Shown: positions 52,224 to 60,475 of the stretch, one piece after another | Layout: each line of letters opens with the position of its first letter | Position numbering within the stretch: position 1 is the first letter of the stretch | Origin: Mucilaginibacter arboris | Lineage (GTDB): Bacteria; Bacteroidota; Bacteroidia; Sphingobacteriales; Sphingobacteriaceae | Reading direction: 5' to 3' | DNA: 64,000 bases | Assembly: GCF_009754915.1 (NCBI RefSeq) | Contig: NZ_WPIK01000001.1 | Location: 124,001 to 188,000, forward strand | Notes under the pieces: generated by a model | Databases searched by the model: none | The model's input: the letters and a program-made list of their open reading frames with translations, nothing else | What the model was told of the DNA's origin: nothing | Position numbers and translations under genes: made by a program

Positions 52224-53447
52224 TTACAGTTCCTGTTTAATTTCGTCGAGTTTTTGTACACTCAAACGGGCACTAATGCCTGATGCAATTACCGAAATGC
52301 TGATTACGGTAGTAAAAACCAGTAAAAAATCAGTTGGTTTTAAGGTTACCGGATATGCTTGTACCATCGTTGTTCCGCCCATCGTAATAAAACCAAATTT
52401 TTGCTGAAGCAGGGAAAACACCAAACCTACCAGCATACCAACCAAACAACCAATCAAAGAAATAAGCATTCCTTCGTAAAAGAAAACGTGATGGATCAGT
52501 TTTTTACCTGCACCCAAACTGGTTAAAATGGCAATGTCTTTTCGCTTGTCTATTACCAACATTGTTAACGAACCAATTATATTGAAAATTGCAATGATCA
52601 GCACAAAAGTCAGTATCAAAAATATCGCCCATTTTTCGGAATTCAGCAGTTTATATAAAGAAGTATTTTGCTGATAACGGTTTTTTATCACATAGTTTTT
52701 CCCCAGCTTGTTCTGCAGTTGCTGCTGCATTTGGTTAACATTTGCTTTATTAAGCAGGTTGAGTTCTATATAAGATATTTTCTTCGGCTCGTCGAGCAAA
52801 TCACGCGTAAAACTGATAGGTGTAATCACCATATCATCAAAATCCTGCTGTACTGAAAAAACGCCCGACATGCCAATATAACGAACAACAAACTCATCCA
52901 TCGGGTTAAAAGAACTGACAACATTATGCCGAGGCGAATAAATTTGCAAGAGTGCAGATTGATCTCTGATATTAATGCCCAAACTAATTTGTACTGACGC
53001 ACCAATAACAGCCAGGTTTTGATTGTCTTCTTTTAAGGTGAAAGAACCTACCTGCAAGGTACTATCTAAGTTGGGGTTCTTTAAAAAATCATCACTTACG
53101 CCTTTTACCGTCCCAATAAACTGGCTTTTACCATAACGGAGCAGCACTTTTTCTTCCAGCACTTCGGTTACCGAAAGCATCCCCGGTAGTTTGCGTAAAC
53201 TATCCAAGTGCAGCGTTGCCGGATCAAATGTTTTTCCTTTTGCCGGCAGTACTTTTAGTTCAGGCGTAAAGTTGTTATACAGCGAAACGATCAATGTTTC
53301 AAACCCGTTAAAAACCGAAAGAATAATAATTAGCGCTGCACTGCCCACCAGCACGCCCAGCATCGAAATGCCGGAAATAATATTGATGGCATTGGTAGAT
53401 TTTTTAGAAAAAAGATAGCGCTTAGCTATAAAAGCAGATGTGTTCAA
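52224..53447 (-). CDS. FtsX-like ABC transporter permease (LolC/LolE type)
   Basis: A 407-residue permease with one N-terminal helix (INIISGISMLGVLVGSAAL), a large periplasmic domain (about 45-260) and three C-terminal helices (FLILTFVLIIAIFNIIGSL onward). This MacB/LolCE layout serves lipoprotein release or membrane mechanotransmission; no ATPase gene lies beside it. The upstream gap is full of repeat copies. Confidence 0.88.
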   Translation of the reverse strand: MNTSAFIAKRYLFSKKSTNAINIISGISMLGVLVGSAALIIILSVFNGFETLIVSLYNNFTPELKVLPAKGKTFDPATLHLDSLRKLPGMLSVTEVLEEKVLLRYGKSQFIGTVKGVSDDFLKNPNLDSTLQVGSFTLKEDNQNLAVIGASVQISLGINIRDQSALLQIYSPRHNVVSSFNPMDEFVVRYIGMSGVFSVQQDFDDMVITPISFTRDLLDEPKKISYIELNLLNKANVNQMQQQLQNKLGKNYVIKNRYQQNTSLYKLLNSEKWAIFLILTFVLIIAIFNIIGSLTMLVIDKRKDIAILTSLGAGKKLIHHVFFYEGMLISLIGCLVGMLVGLVFSLLQQKFGFITMGGTTMVQAYPVTLKPTDFLLVFTTVISISVIASGISARLSVQKLDEIKQEL

Positions 53448-53456
53448 TTTCTTCGG

Positions 53457-53498
53457 ATGCTTCTTTTACAATACTTTTTTAAGCAATACTTCTTTTAT
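53457..53498. repeat. Two tandem repeat copies before the permease gene
   Basis: Exact ATGCTTCTTTTA (53457-53468) and the variant ATACTTCTTTTA (53486-53497), in the same orientation 29 bases apart; decayed relatives lie between and after. They occupy most of the 71-base gap before the MBL gene. Confidence 0.82.
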
Positions 53499-53518
53499 GA
53501 CACTTTTTTTTATAACGC

Positions 53519-54157
53519 TTAGGTTAAAAACGGATTGTACTCTTTTTCGTAACCAATTGTAGTTTCCGGGCCGTGGCCAGGATAAACAATAACCAGGTCT
53601 GGCAGCGTAAACAACTTTTCGCGGATGTTTTGAATTAGTTGCCCGGTATTTCCGCCTGGTAAATCCGTGCGGCCTATACTTTCCCTGAAAAGCACATCCC
53701 CGCCAATCAATATATGATCATTGGCCGAATAAAAACACAAATGTGCCGGCGAATGGCCCGGCGCAAATATCAGTTCCAGTTCTGTATCTCCAAACTTTAT
53801 TGTTCCGCTTTCCGGTAAAAAAGTATCCGGCAATGGCGAAACATCATACCTGATGCCCATTTGCGGCGCATAACCCGGGACCGCAGCCAATAACGGCAGT
53901 TCGCCTTCGTGAAATTGCGGCTTCAATCCGTACTGCTCAAAAATAAATTTATTACCCAAAACATGGTCGATATGGCAATGTGTATTGAGCAGCAAAACAG
54001 GCTTTAACTGGTTTTTCTGTATAAATGCCACTACTTTATTTTGTTCTTCTGCTGAATACATTCCCGGATCAATCAGCACACATTCCAGCGTATCGTCAAA
54101 AAGCAGGTAAGTATTTTCGTAATAAGGGTTATTGGGAAATGACTTGATATGCAACAT
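53519..54157 (-). CDS. MBL-fold hydrolase (glyoxalase II-like)
   Basis: Start chosen at ATG 54157 (MLHIKSFPNNPYYENTYLL); the 19-residue longer frame adds a non-family hydrophobic stretch. The 212-residue protein has the zinc motif THCHIDHVLG and later FAPGHSPAHLCFY, GGDVLFRESIGRTDLPGG and PGHGPETTIG, typical of hydroxyacylglutathione-hydrolase-like enzymes. The substrate is unknown. Confidence 0.88.
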   Translation of the reverse strand: MLHIKSFPNNPYYENTYLLFDDTLECVLIDPGMYSAEEQNKVVAFIQKNQLKPVLLLNTHCHIDHVLGNKFIFEQYGLKPQFHEGELPLLAAVPGYAPQMGIRYDVSPLPDTFLPESGTIKFGDTELELIFAPGHSPAHLCFYSANDHILIGGDVLFRESIGRTDLPGGNTGQLIQNIREKLFTLPDLVIVYPGHGPETTIGYEKEYNPFLT

Positions 54158-54233
54158 CTTAATTAAACATAGGTAAACAAAGCACGACAAATTTATAATG
54201 ATAAGTAAAAACACGCCGCTTTGTTAGGCAACA

Positions 54234-56078
54234 TTACTTGTTTTTAAAGTAAACCGTAAAACGTGTCCCTTTGTTTAATTCGCTTTTTACTTCAATTTTG
54301 CCTCCTAAGGCTGTAATCTGTGCCTGCACAATATACAAGCCTAAACCCTTACCTTCTGCTTTGTTGCTAAAGCGTTTGTACAAACCAAAAAGTTGTTGCC
54401 CGTATCTGTTTAAATCGATGCCAATGCCGTTATCTTCAAAAATTAAAACAGCATGGCCCTGCTCCTGATAAGTTTTTATGTTGATAACCAGCCTTCGTTC
54501 GTCGCTTCTGTATTTCAGTGCGTTAGATAAAAAGTTCAGTAAAATACTTTCTAAATAACTTTCTTTAAACAGGATTACTGGCGCTTCGGCAAAATCTTCT
54601 TCTATTTGCGCGTTTGCAGTTTCAATCAAGTAAGCAAGGGATGCTTTTGCTTTGCCCCAAACTTCGGCAATAACTAAAGGTTGGGCAATTTTATCGTCCT
54701 CACTTTTAATCATTAAAATATCAATGATATCATTTACCGTGATATTTAATTTATTGGTCGAGCTTTTTACGGCCTCAATCAGTTCCAGCGTATCTTCATC
54801 TTTAATTGCTTCGGTATCCAGCAAACTTAAAAGCCCGGTTAAATTAGCCAGCGGTGCGCGTAAATTGTGCGAGATAACGTAAGAAAACTGTTTCAGTTCA
54901 TTGTTGCTTTCCTGCAATTCGCGGACGAAGTTTTCATTTTCTGCTTCCCGGCTTTTACGTGCGGAAACATCCCGGTAAACAGCTACAAAATGGGTGATGT
55001 TGCCTTGACCGTCTTCTACCGGACTAATGCTGTAATCTACCCAATAATCGCTTTTGTTATTTTTATAGTTGATTAAACGGGTTTCAAATGTTTCGGGTTG
55101 AAAATGATTAACGGCAGATGCTTCTTTTACCGGGTATTTTTTATGAAGCAATGCTGGCTTTTGTCCTACAATTTCCTGTGCAGCATAACCGGTTAAATGG
55201 TTAAAAGCGGCATTGCTGTAAACAATTTCTGAATTATAAAAATCTGTTGAACTGTTTTTGGTGATGATGATACCATCCGCACTGTTGTTAATGGCCGATT
55301 GCAATAAGAGCAACTGCTGCTGAACCTCGTCTGTGATGATGGGTTGCTGCTGCTCATTTTGTTTCGTTAAATCAACAATAACAGCAACCCGGCAAGTTTT
55401 GTTATTAAACTGAAACAGGCTGGTAAAAACCTCCACTGCCGTTACTTCCCCTCTTTTATTTACATGCTGCCACTTGCCGGCAAAGCTTTTGTTACTGGCT
55501 GCTTCTGTTTTTTGCTGTAAATCAAAAATGGTCATTGCAGCAAACTCAACCCAGGTGTAACCGTAGAAATGTTCGGCAGCTTCGTTTGTTAGCAGTAGTT
55601 TTTTATTGTCAACCTCGTAAACCAGCACCGGCAAAGGATTGCGGTTAAACAGGTTTTTATATTGTTGTCCGGCTGTAGCAACCTCCAGGTTTTTTATCCG
55701 CCGGGCTACTGCATGTGTAATGCTTTTATATAAAATACTACTGTTTAGGTTCTCTTTTGCAATTACATCCTGCGCGCCTGCAAGTATCGCTTCTGTAGCA
55801 AGTGTTTCATTCGGATGGTCTGTTAAAATAATAACTGCCGGATGATTTGCTTTCTTTAAAAGTTTGTTAAATAATTCTTTTTCGGATGTTTGTTCAAACT
55901 TCAGGCTGATAATTAATACATCAAACGCAACCGAAGAATTAATTTCTACAGCTTTTGTTAAAAACTGGGAATAAACAATAACCGGATTTTGGAAGAATTT
56001 ATTAATATAGCTGTTCAGGAGCACAAAATTTGCTGCGTCTTCTTCAACAATCAAAATATTTAAGGTATGCCTGCCCAT
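54234..56078 (-). CDS. PAS-containing histidine kinase with degenerate receiver domain
   Basis: A 614-residue kinase. Residues 1-125 resemble a receiver domain (ILIVEEDAANF, VIILTD, LAGAQDVIAK) but the phospho-acceptor position is serine 58 (FDVLIIS) instead of aspartate. Two PAS domains follow (about 140-250 and 265-380). HisKA carries ISHNLRAPLANL; the ATPase part has LLNFLSNALKY, FEDNGIGIDL and GKGLGLYIVQ. No transmembrane segment is visible, so it is a cytoplasmic sensor. No response regulator is adjacent. An exact repeat copy (55118-55129) encodes VKEAS in the second PAS domain. Confidence 0.9.
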   Translation of the reverse strand: MGRHTLNILIVEEDAANFVLLNSYINKFFQNPVIVYSQFLTKAVEINSSVAFDVLIISLKFEQTSEKELFNKLLKKANHPAVIILTDHPNETLATEAILAGAQDVIAKENLNSSILYKSITHAVARRIKNLEVATAGQQYKNLFNRNPLPVLVYEVDNKKLLLTNEAAEHFYGYTWVEFAAMTIFDLQQKTEAASNKSFAGKWQHVNKRGEVTAVEVFTSLFQFNNKTCRVAVIVDLTKQNEQQQPIITDEVQQQLLLLQSAINNSADGIIITKNSSTDFYNSEIVYSNAAFNHLTGYAAQEIVGQKPALLHKKYPVKEASAVNHFQPETFETRLINYKNNKSDYWVDYSISPVEDGQGNITHFVAVYRDVSARKSREAENENFVRELQESNNELKQFSYVISHNLRAPLANLTGLLSLLDTEAIKDEDTLELIEAVKSSTNKLNITVNDIIDILMIKSEDDKIAQPLVIAEVWGKAKASLAYLIETANAQIEEDFAEAPVILFKESYLESILLNFLSNALKYRSDERRLVINIKTYQEQGHAVLIFEDNGIGIDLNRYGQQLFGLYKRFSNKAEGKGLGLYIVQAQITALGGKIEVKSELNKGTRFTVYFKNK

Positions 56079-56454
56079 TGTGTAATTACCTTTTTAAAGC
56101 ATTACAATTGATATATCAGACGCAGCACTAACCTGTCCGATTTGTCGAAAGCAATCTAATGTTGTGCTTAAGGCTTTTTTTATCATTAATTTTATCCAGA
56201 AATTGTTCCGACTTATTACATCCATTGCTAAAATCAGCCTGCTGTTATTATGTTAAGCTATTTATTTTCTAAACCTGTACGTAATAATTTTTATTATGGT
56301 TAGTGCAGAACTTACAAATATATATACAGCTTTGCATATAATTATATATTACTTTCAGTATAAGCTATATAATTAATAAACAATGTATTAGGAAATTAAT
56401 TATTGTATGAAATAATACAGCCGGAGCATATATTATAATATTTAACCATCAATT
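56079..56454. other. AT-rich divergent spacer
   Basis: 376 bases between the histidine kinase and the DUF2027-Smr gene. The part from 56300 to 56450 is very AT-rich with runs of TATA. I see no exact promoter box, no tRNA and no copy of the dispersed repeat. Promoters for both flanking genes must lie here. Confidence 0.5.
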
Positions 56455-57402
56455 ATGAAATTTAAATTAGGCGACTTTGTGCGTTTTGTGGAAGAGAAAA
56501 GAGAAGGTTTTATCACCCGGATTATCGACGGGCAAACGATAGGTGTAACGGGTGAGGATGATTTTGAAATACCAGTTCTGGCTTCAAAAGTTACTTCTGT
56601 ACATGGCCGCGAAGCAGCCGTAGCAGCAGCAAAAGAACAGGAAGAAATTGAAGAAGCAGCTAACCAGGAATTTATTTCTAAAGGGATTTACCTGGCTGCC
56701 GTTCCGGAGAAACAGGTAACTTCCGTGGTTCAGTTTTACCTGATCAACCAAACTTCTTATACTTTACTTGCTTCTTTTACCACCGAAAAAAGCCAGGAAT
56801 TTAAAGGGGAATTTGCCGGGATACTTTTACCGCGAACAGCCGTAAAGGTTTTTTCGGCCGGCTTGCCCGATATTTCTATCTGGCCCAAATTCATCTTCCA
56901 AATTCTATATCACAGCAAACAAACAGTAGATTTTTTAGATCCGCTGATTTATACCGAAAGGTTTAAAGCCAAAGATTTTGCAGGATCAAAAACAGCGGTA
57001 CACTTATTAAACCAGCAAGGCTGGCAGTTTCAATTAGATATTGGAGCAGTAAAAGTAGATGCACAAAAGCTGAAGGAAAGCTTTTTTAAATCGCCGGAAG
57101 AGAAAAAAATGGTAGAAAAACCAGCTAAAGAAATTGACCTGCATATCGAAAAACTTCGTGATGATTACCAATTTTTAAACAGCAACGAGATCTTGAAAAC
57201 GCAGCTGGAGCGTTTTCAGAAAACACTTGACGGGGCAATCGTACATCAATTGCCTTCCATCGTTTTTATTCATGGCGTTGGTAACGGTATCCTCCGGCAC
57301 GAAATCCATAAAGTGGTTAGCAAGCATCCGCAGGTAAAAACGTTTATGGACGCCCGCAAAGAAAAATTTGGCTATGGCGCTACAGAAGTTGTTTTAAAGT
57401 GA
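56455..57402 (+). CDS. DUF2027 and Smr domain protein
   Basis: A 315-residue protein. Residues about 1-200 match DUF2027 (MKFKLGDFVRFVEEKREGFI, IGVTGEDDFEIPV, a beta-rich middle); about 230-315 form an Smr/MutS2 domain with IDLHIEKL, VFIHGVGNGILRHEIH and GYGATEVVLK. Smr domains nick or bind nucleic acid; the HGVGNG loop is intact. The architecture is known in Bacteroidota but its role is not established. Confidence 0.88.
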   Translation: MKFKLGDFVRFVEEKREGFITRIIDGQTIGVTGEDDFEIPVLASKVTSVHGREAAVAAAKEQEEIEEAANQEFISKGIYLAAVPEKQVTSVVQFYLINQTSYTLLASFTTEKSQEFKGEFAGILLPRTAVKVFSAGLPDISIWPKFIFQILYHSKQTVDFLDPLIYTERFKAKDFAGSKTAVHLLNQQGWQFQLDIGAVKVDAQKLKESFFKSPEEKKMVEKPAKEIDLHIEKLRDDYQFLNSNEILKTQLERFQKTLDGAIVHQLPSIVFIHGVGNGILRHEIHKVVSKHPQVKTFMDARKEKFGYGATEVVLK

Positions 57403-57411
57403 TTTTATACC

Positions 57412-57426
57412 GGTAAAAACAGTATC
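57412..57426 (+). repeat. GGTAAAAACAGTATC sister-form repeat
   Basis: Exact copy of the sister form in the 34-base gap between the Smr-domain gene and the GT39 gene, preceded by ATACC. Confidence 0.75.
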
Positions 57427-57436
57427 GTTCAATTTT

Positions 57437-59119
57437 ATGCCTTCGTTTACTTCAACTCCTATTTTTAAATGGCTGTATTTTTTTATCGGTGCCGCTGTTC
57501 TGCTTAATTTCAGCGGATTGTTTATTACCATTCTTGGTTTAGACGGGCCATTATATGCCTGTATTGCCAAAAGCATGGTGCAGCGGCACGATTATGTAAA
57601 CCTGTTTTCGCAGGGGAAAGACTGGCTGGATAAACCGCATTTTCCATTCTGGGTTACGGCTTTATCATTTAACCTTTTTGGTTTTACAACCTGGGCTTAC
57701 AAGCTTCCTGCTATTTTATTTGTTTTGATGGGAGGAGTTTACACTTATCTCTTCTGCAAAAACCTGTACAATAAAGAGGTTGCGTTGTGGTCGGTTTTGA
57801 TTTTTTTAACTGCTGAACATCTCATCATTTCCAACAATGATGTTCGTGCCGAACCTTATTTAACGGGTTTAATTATCGCTTCGGTTTATCATTTCTATAA
57901 AACGGTTGCTAAAAACAGCATTGGACATTTAATTATCGCCTGCGTTTTTGCCGCTTGCGCCGTAATGACGAAAGGTATTTTTGCCCTGATCCCGATTTTT
58001 GGCGCTTTTGCCGGAGAATATATCCTCACCAAAAACTGGAAACAGCTTTTTAACTGGCGATGGCTGCTTGCTTTTATTTTGGTGATGCTGTTTTTAGCAT
58101 CCGAAATTTACTGCTTGTACGAGCAGTTTGATCTGCACCCGGAGAAATTAGTTTTCGATCAGCATAACGTTTCCGGTATTAAATTCTTTTTCTGGGACAG
58201 CCAGTTTGGCCGCTTCTTTAATAACGGGCCGATAAAAGGGCACGGCGATCCGTTTTTCTTTTTTCATACCTTGCTTTGGGCGTTTATTCCCTGGTCGGTT
58301 TTGCTTTATATTGCGGTTGTTCAGTTCTTCCGAAATCAACACAAACAAAAACGTGAATGGTATTGCATCTGCGGAGCGCTGCTTACTTTCTTTGTTTTTT
58401 CGGCCTCCAAATTCCAACTGCCGCATTATATTACCATTGTGTTTCCGTTTTTTGCGATCATCACGGCGCAGTATTTAATTGGCATCAAAACAGCAAAAGG
58501 ATTGCAGGCTATCCGCATTACACAAAGCGCGGTTTTAGCTTTGCTGATCCTGATCGTTCTGCTTCTCCAGTATTTTTACCGGGCAGAAAATTTTACGTTC
58601 TTTACCATTTTGCTGCTGCTCATTACCGCCGTCCTCCTCATTTTTGTATCGGTAAAAGAAGCATGGGGCAGTAAATATCAACTGTTATTTCAATCGGTTT
58701 TGGTTTCGATATTCATCAACCTTTACCTCAACCTCAATTTTTATCCTTCCCTTTTACATTATCAATCTGGCAGCGAAGCCGCATTTTATATCGATAAAAA
58801 CAGCATGGGTAATTTGCCGGTAGCACAATTGCAGGAAGAAGAATATTCGCACGCCTTGGAATTTTACTTAAACCGGCCGCTTTATTTAATTAATGAAGAC
58901 GGAAAAGGGAACCTTCCTTCAAAACCTTATTTGTTGTATGCTTCGAAAGAAAACATAAACCAAATAGTGGCAAAAGGCTGGAAAATCAGACCGGTGAAAA
59001 CGTTTAATGATGAGTTGGTAACGCGTTTAACAGGAAAGTTTTTGAACCGGAAAACGCGGAAAGAACAACTGGGGCAGAAAGACCTGGTTTTGGTGGAAAA
59101 GGATGTTTTGGCAAAATAA
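57437..59119 (+). CDS. GT39-family membrane glycosyltransferase (ArnT-like)
   Basis: A 560-residue protein with about 12 hydrophobic helices. LGLDGPLYACIAKSM carries the catalytic-type aspartate of GT39/ArnT enzymes, and WLDKPHFPFWVTALSFNLFG and ISNNDVRAEPYLTGLIIA follow. These move sugars from lipid carriers to lipid A or other acceptors; the acceptor is unknown. An exact repeat (58653-58664) encodes VKEAW. Confidence 0.87.
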   Translation: MPSFTSTPIFKWLYFFIGAAVLLNFSGLFITILGLDGPLYACIAKSMVQRHDYVNLFSQGKDWLDKPHFPFWVTALSFNLFGFTTWAYKLPAILFVLMGGVYTYLFCKNLYNKEVALWSVLIFLTAEHLIISNNDVRAEPYLTGLIIASVYHFYKTVAKNSIGHLIIACVFAACAVMTKGIFALIPIFGAFAGEYILTKNWKQLFNWRWLLAFILVMLFLASEIYCLYEQFDLHPEKLVFDQHNVSGIKFFFWDSQFGRFFNNGPIKGHGDPFFFFHTLLWAFIPWSVLLYIAVVQFFRNQHKQKREWYCICGALLTFFVFSASKFQLPHYITIVFPFFAIITAQYLIGIKTAKGLQAIRITQSAVLALLILIVLLLQYFYRAENFTFFTILLLLITAVLLIFVSVKEAWGSKYQLLFQSVLVSIFINLYLNLNFYPSLLHYQSGSEAAFYIDKNSMGNLPVAQLQEEEYSHALEFYLNRPLYLINEDGKGNLPSKPYLLYASKENINQIVAKGWKIRPVKTFNDELVTRLTGKFLNRKTRKEQLGQKDLVLVEKDVLAK

Positions 59120-59170
59120 AAGCGATAAACCTTCAATTATTTTTACAGCAGGAATTAATATATTTGTTAG

Positions 59171-59368
59171 ATGGATGCGCTGATTGTTTACCCCGAGAAC
59201 AAAGAACAATTAACTGCTTTAAAAGCAGTAATGAAGGCTATGAAAATATCTTTTGAGCAAAAAAGCGAAATTTATCCGGATCAGGTAATTGAAGGTGTAA
59301 AAAAATCCTTAAAACAAGCAGATGCAGGACAAATTTTGCCTTATACCGGAATTAAGAATTTGTTATGA
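59171..59368 (+). CDS. Antitoxin-like protein (DUF2683 type)
   Basis: A 65-residue protein beginning MDALIVYPENKEQLTALKAVMKAMKI and ending with a helical part, GVKKSLKQADAGQIL. This pattern fits the small DUF2683 antitoxins paired with RelE/ParE toxins. It overlaps the toxin start by four bases (ATGA). A TATATTTG box (59159-59166) just before the ATG may be its promoter, which would give an almost leaderless message. Confidence 0.78.
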   Translation: MDALIVYPENKEQLTALKAVMKAMKISFEQKSEIYPDQVIEGVKKSLKQADAGQILPYTGIKNLL

Positions 59369-59622
59369 GCCTGCAGGTTTTTTATACGCCTGAAGCAAAA
59401 GAAACCTTACAATCTGTTTATCATTTTATACATACTAAATTTGGCTTAAAAGCAGCAGAAAAGTTTGTATGGAAAGCCGAAAAGACAATTGATCTTATTG
59501 CTGTTCATCCGTTAATGTTTAAAAGCAGCACAATCGACAAGAATGTTAGAATTGGCTTGATCAGCAAGCAAACTTCTCTGTTTTACCGTATTAATGATAC
59601 AGCTTTTGTTTTTTTGGGATAA
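59365..59622 (+). CDS. RelE/ParE-family toxin, frameshifted at a T tract
   Basis: An 85-residue frame with LQVFYTPEAKETLQSVYHF, KAEKTIDLIAVHPLMF and LISKQTSLFYRIND, as in the plasmid-stabilisation RelE/ParE family. It stops early at VFLG. Reading one base further after the seven-T tract (59609-59615) gives FWDNRQEPLQ and a stop at 59642-59644, and WDNRQ(N/E)P is the usual end of this family. So the ORF looks truncated by one base at a slippage site. Confidence 0.82.
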   Translation: MSLQVFYTPEAKETLQSVYHFIHTKFGLKAAEKFVWKAEKTIDLIAVHPLMFKSSTIDKNVRIGLISKQTSLFYRINDTAFVFLG

Positions 59623-59704
59623 CCGCCAGGAACCGCTACAATAAAAAGCAATACCTTTAAAGGCTTTGTTTGAAATTCTTATTTTGATGAGGCTTAAAAG
59701 CTTA

Positions 59705-60439
59705 CTAATTAGTAAGGGCAATATCCACCACTTGCCCAATAATAATCAGCGCCGGATACGTTAACTTCTGTGTTTCCGCCATTTCCGGTAAATCTTTTAC
59801 CAAACCTTTTACAGATTTCTGCTTGGGTAAAGAAGCATGCTGGATAATTGCCGCCGGAACTGAACCTTTTCCTGCTTCTATATAAGTTGCTGCAATTTCC
59901 TGCAGCTTTTTCATGCCCATATAAATTACAACCGTTGCGTTGCTTTGCATGGCTAAACGCAGATCAGCAGAAAGCGAGCCGTCTTTTTTCGTTCCGGTTA
60001 TCGCCCAAACGCTTTCGCTTAAATTGCGGTGCGTTAGAGGAATATCTTCAAACCCGGAAGCCTGCATACTCGTAATTCCCGGGATAAAATAGGTTTTAAT
60101 ACCATGTTCACGGGCAAATAAAATTTCTTCAAATCCTCGCCCAAAAATAAACGGGTCGCCGCCTTTTAAGCGAATGACTTGTCCTTTTGCAAGAGCATAT
60201 TGTTTAATTAGTTCCAGGATCTTTTCCTGAGGCGTATATTCTCCGTAAGGTTGTTTGCCTACATAAACCAGCTCGCAATCTTTAGGCGCCAAATCCAGCA
60301 ATTGCTTATTGGCCAGGTTATCGTACAAAATAACTTTGGCCTGCTGCAATAATTTGTAAGCTTTAACGGTGATCAATTCAGGATCACCCGGACCAGCGCC
60401 AACAACATATAATTCAGGTTCTTTAGTTTCTTCGCCCAT
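59705..60439 (-). CDS. cobA: Uroporphyrinogen-III C-methyltransferase
   Basis: A 244-residue SAM-dependent enzyme that makes precorrin-2 for siroheme or cobalamin. VGAGPGDPELITVKAYKLLQ, VRLKGGDPFIFGRGFEE and GITSMQASGFEDIPLTHR are diagnostic. It is the stand-alone form without a CysG dehydrogenase part. The upstream repeat copy runs into the start codon: its terminal AT forms the first two bases of ATG at 60439. Confidence 0.95.
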   Translation of the reverse strand: MGEETKEPELYVVGAGPGDPELITVKAYKLLQQAKVILYDNLANKQLLDLAPKDCELVYVGKQPYGEYTPQEKILELIKQYALAKGQVIRLKGGDPFIFGRGFEEILFAREHGIKTYFIPGITSMQASGFEDIPLTHRNLSESVWAITGTKKDGSLSADLRLAMQSNATVVIYMGMKKLQEIAATYIEAGKGSVPAAIIQHASLPKQKSVKGLVKDLPEMAETQKLTYPALIIIGQVVDIALTN

Positions 60440-60451
60440 GCTTCTTTTACC
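60438..60451 (-). repeat. Repeat copy supplying the cobA start codon
   Basis: On the minus strand GGTAAAAGAAGCAT is followed by GGGCGAA; the ATG formed is the cobA start. The purine run AAAAGAAG lies only two bases before the ATG, too close for a normal ribosome-binding site. Confidence 0.85.
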
Positions 60452-60475
60452 AGCATTTTTTATGCCTTAACCTTA

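Noticed and set aside
54158-54214. Longer start for the MBL hydrolase
   Set aside because: The added hydrophobic stretch is not part of the glyoxalase-II-like fold and MLHIKSF is a good start.
56300-56450. AT-rich block as replication origin
   Set aside because: No DnaA-box cluster or dnaA/dnaN neighbours; it is simply an AT-rich divergent spacer.
59701-59716. CTTACTAATTAGTAAG palindrome at the end of cobA
   Set aside because: A short 16-base palindrome with no GC core or T tract, partly coding; probably chance.
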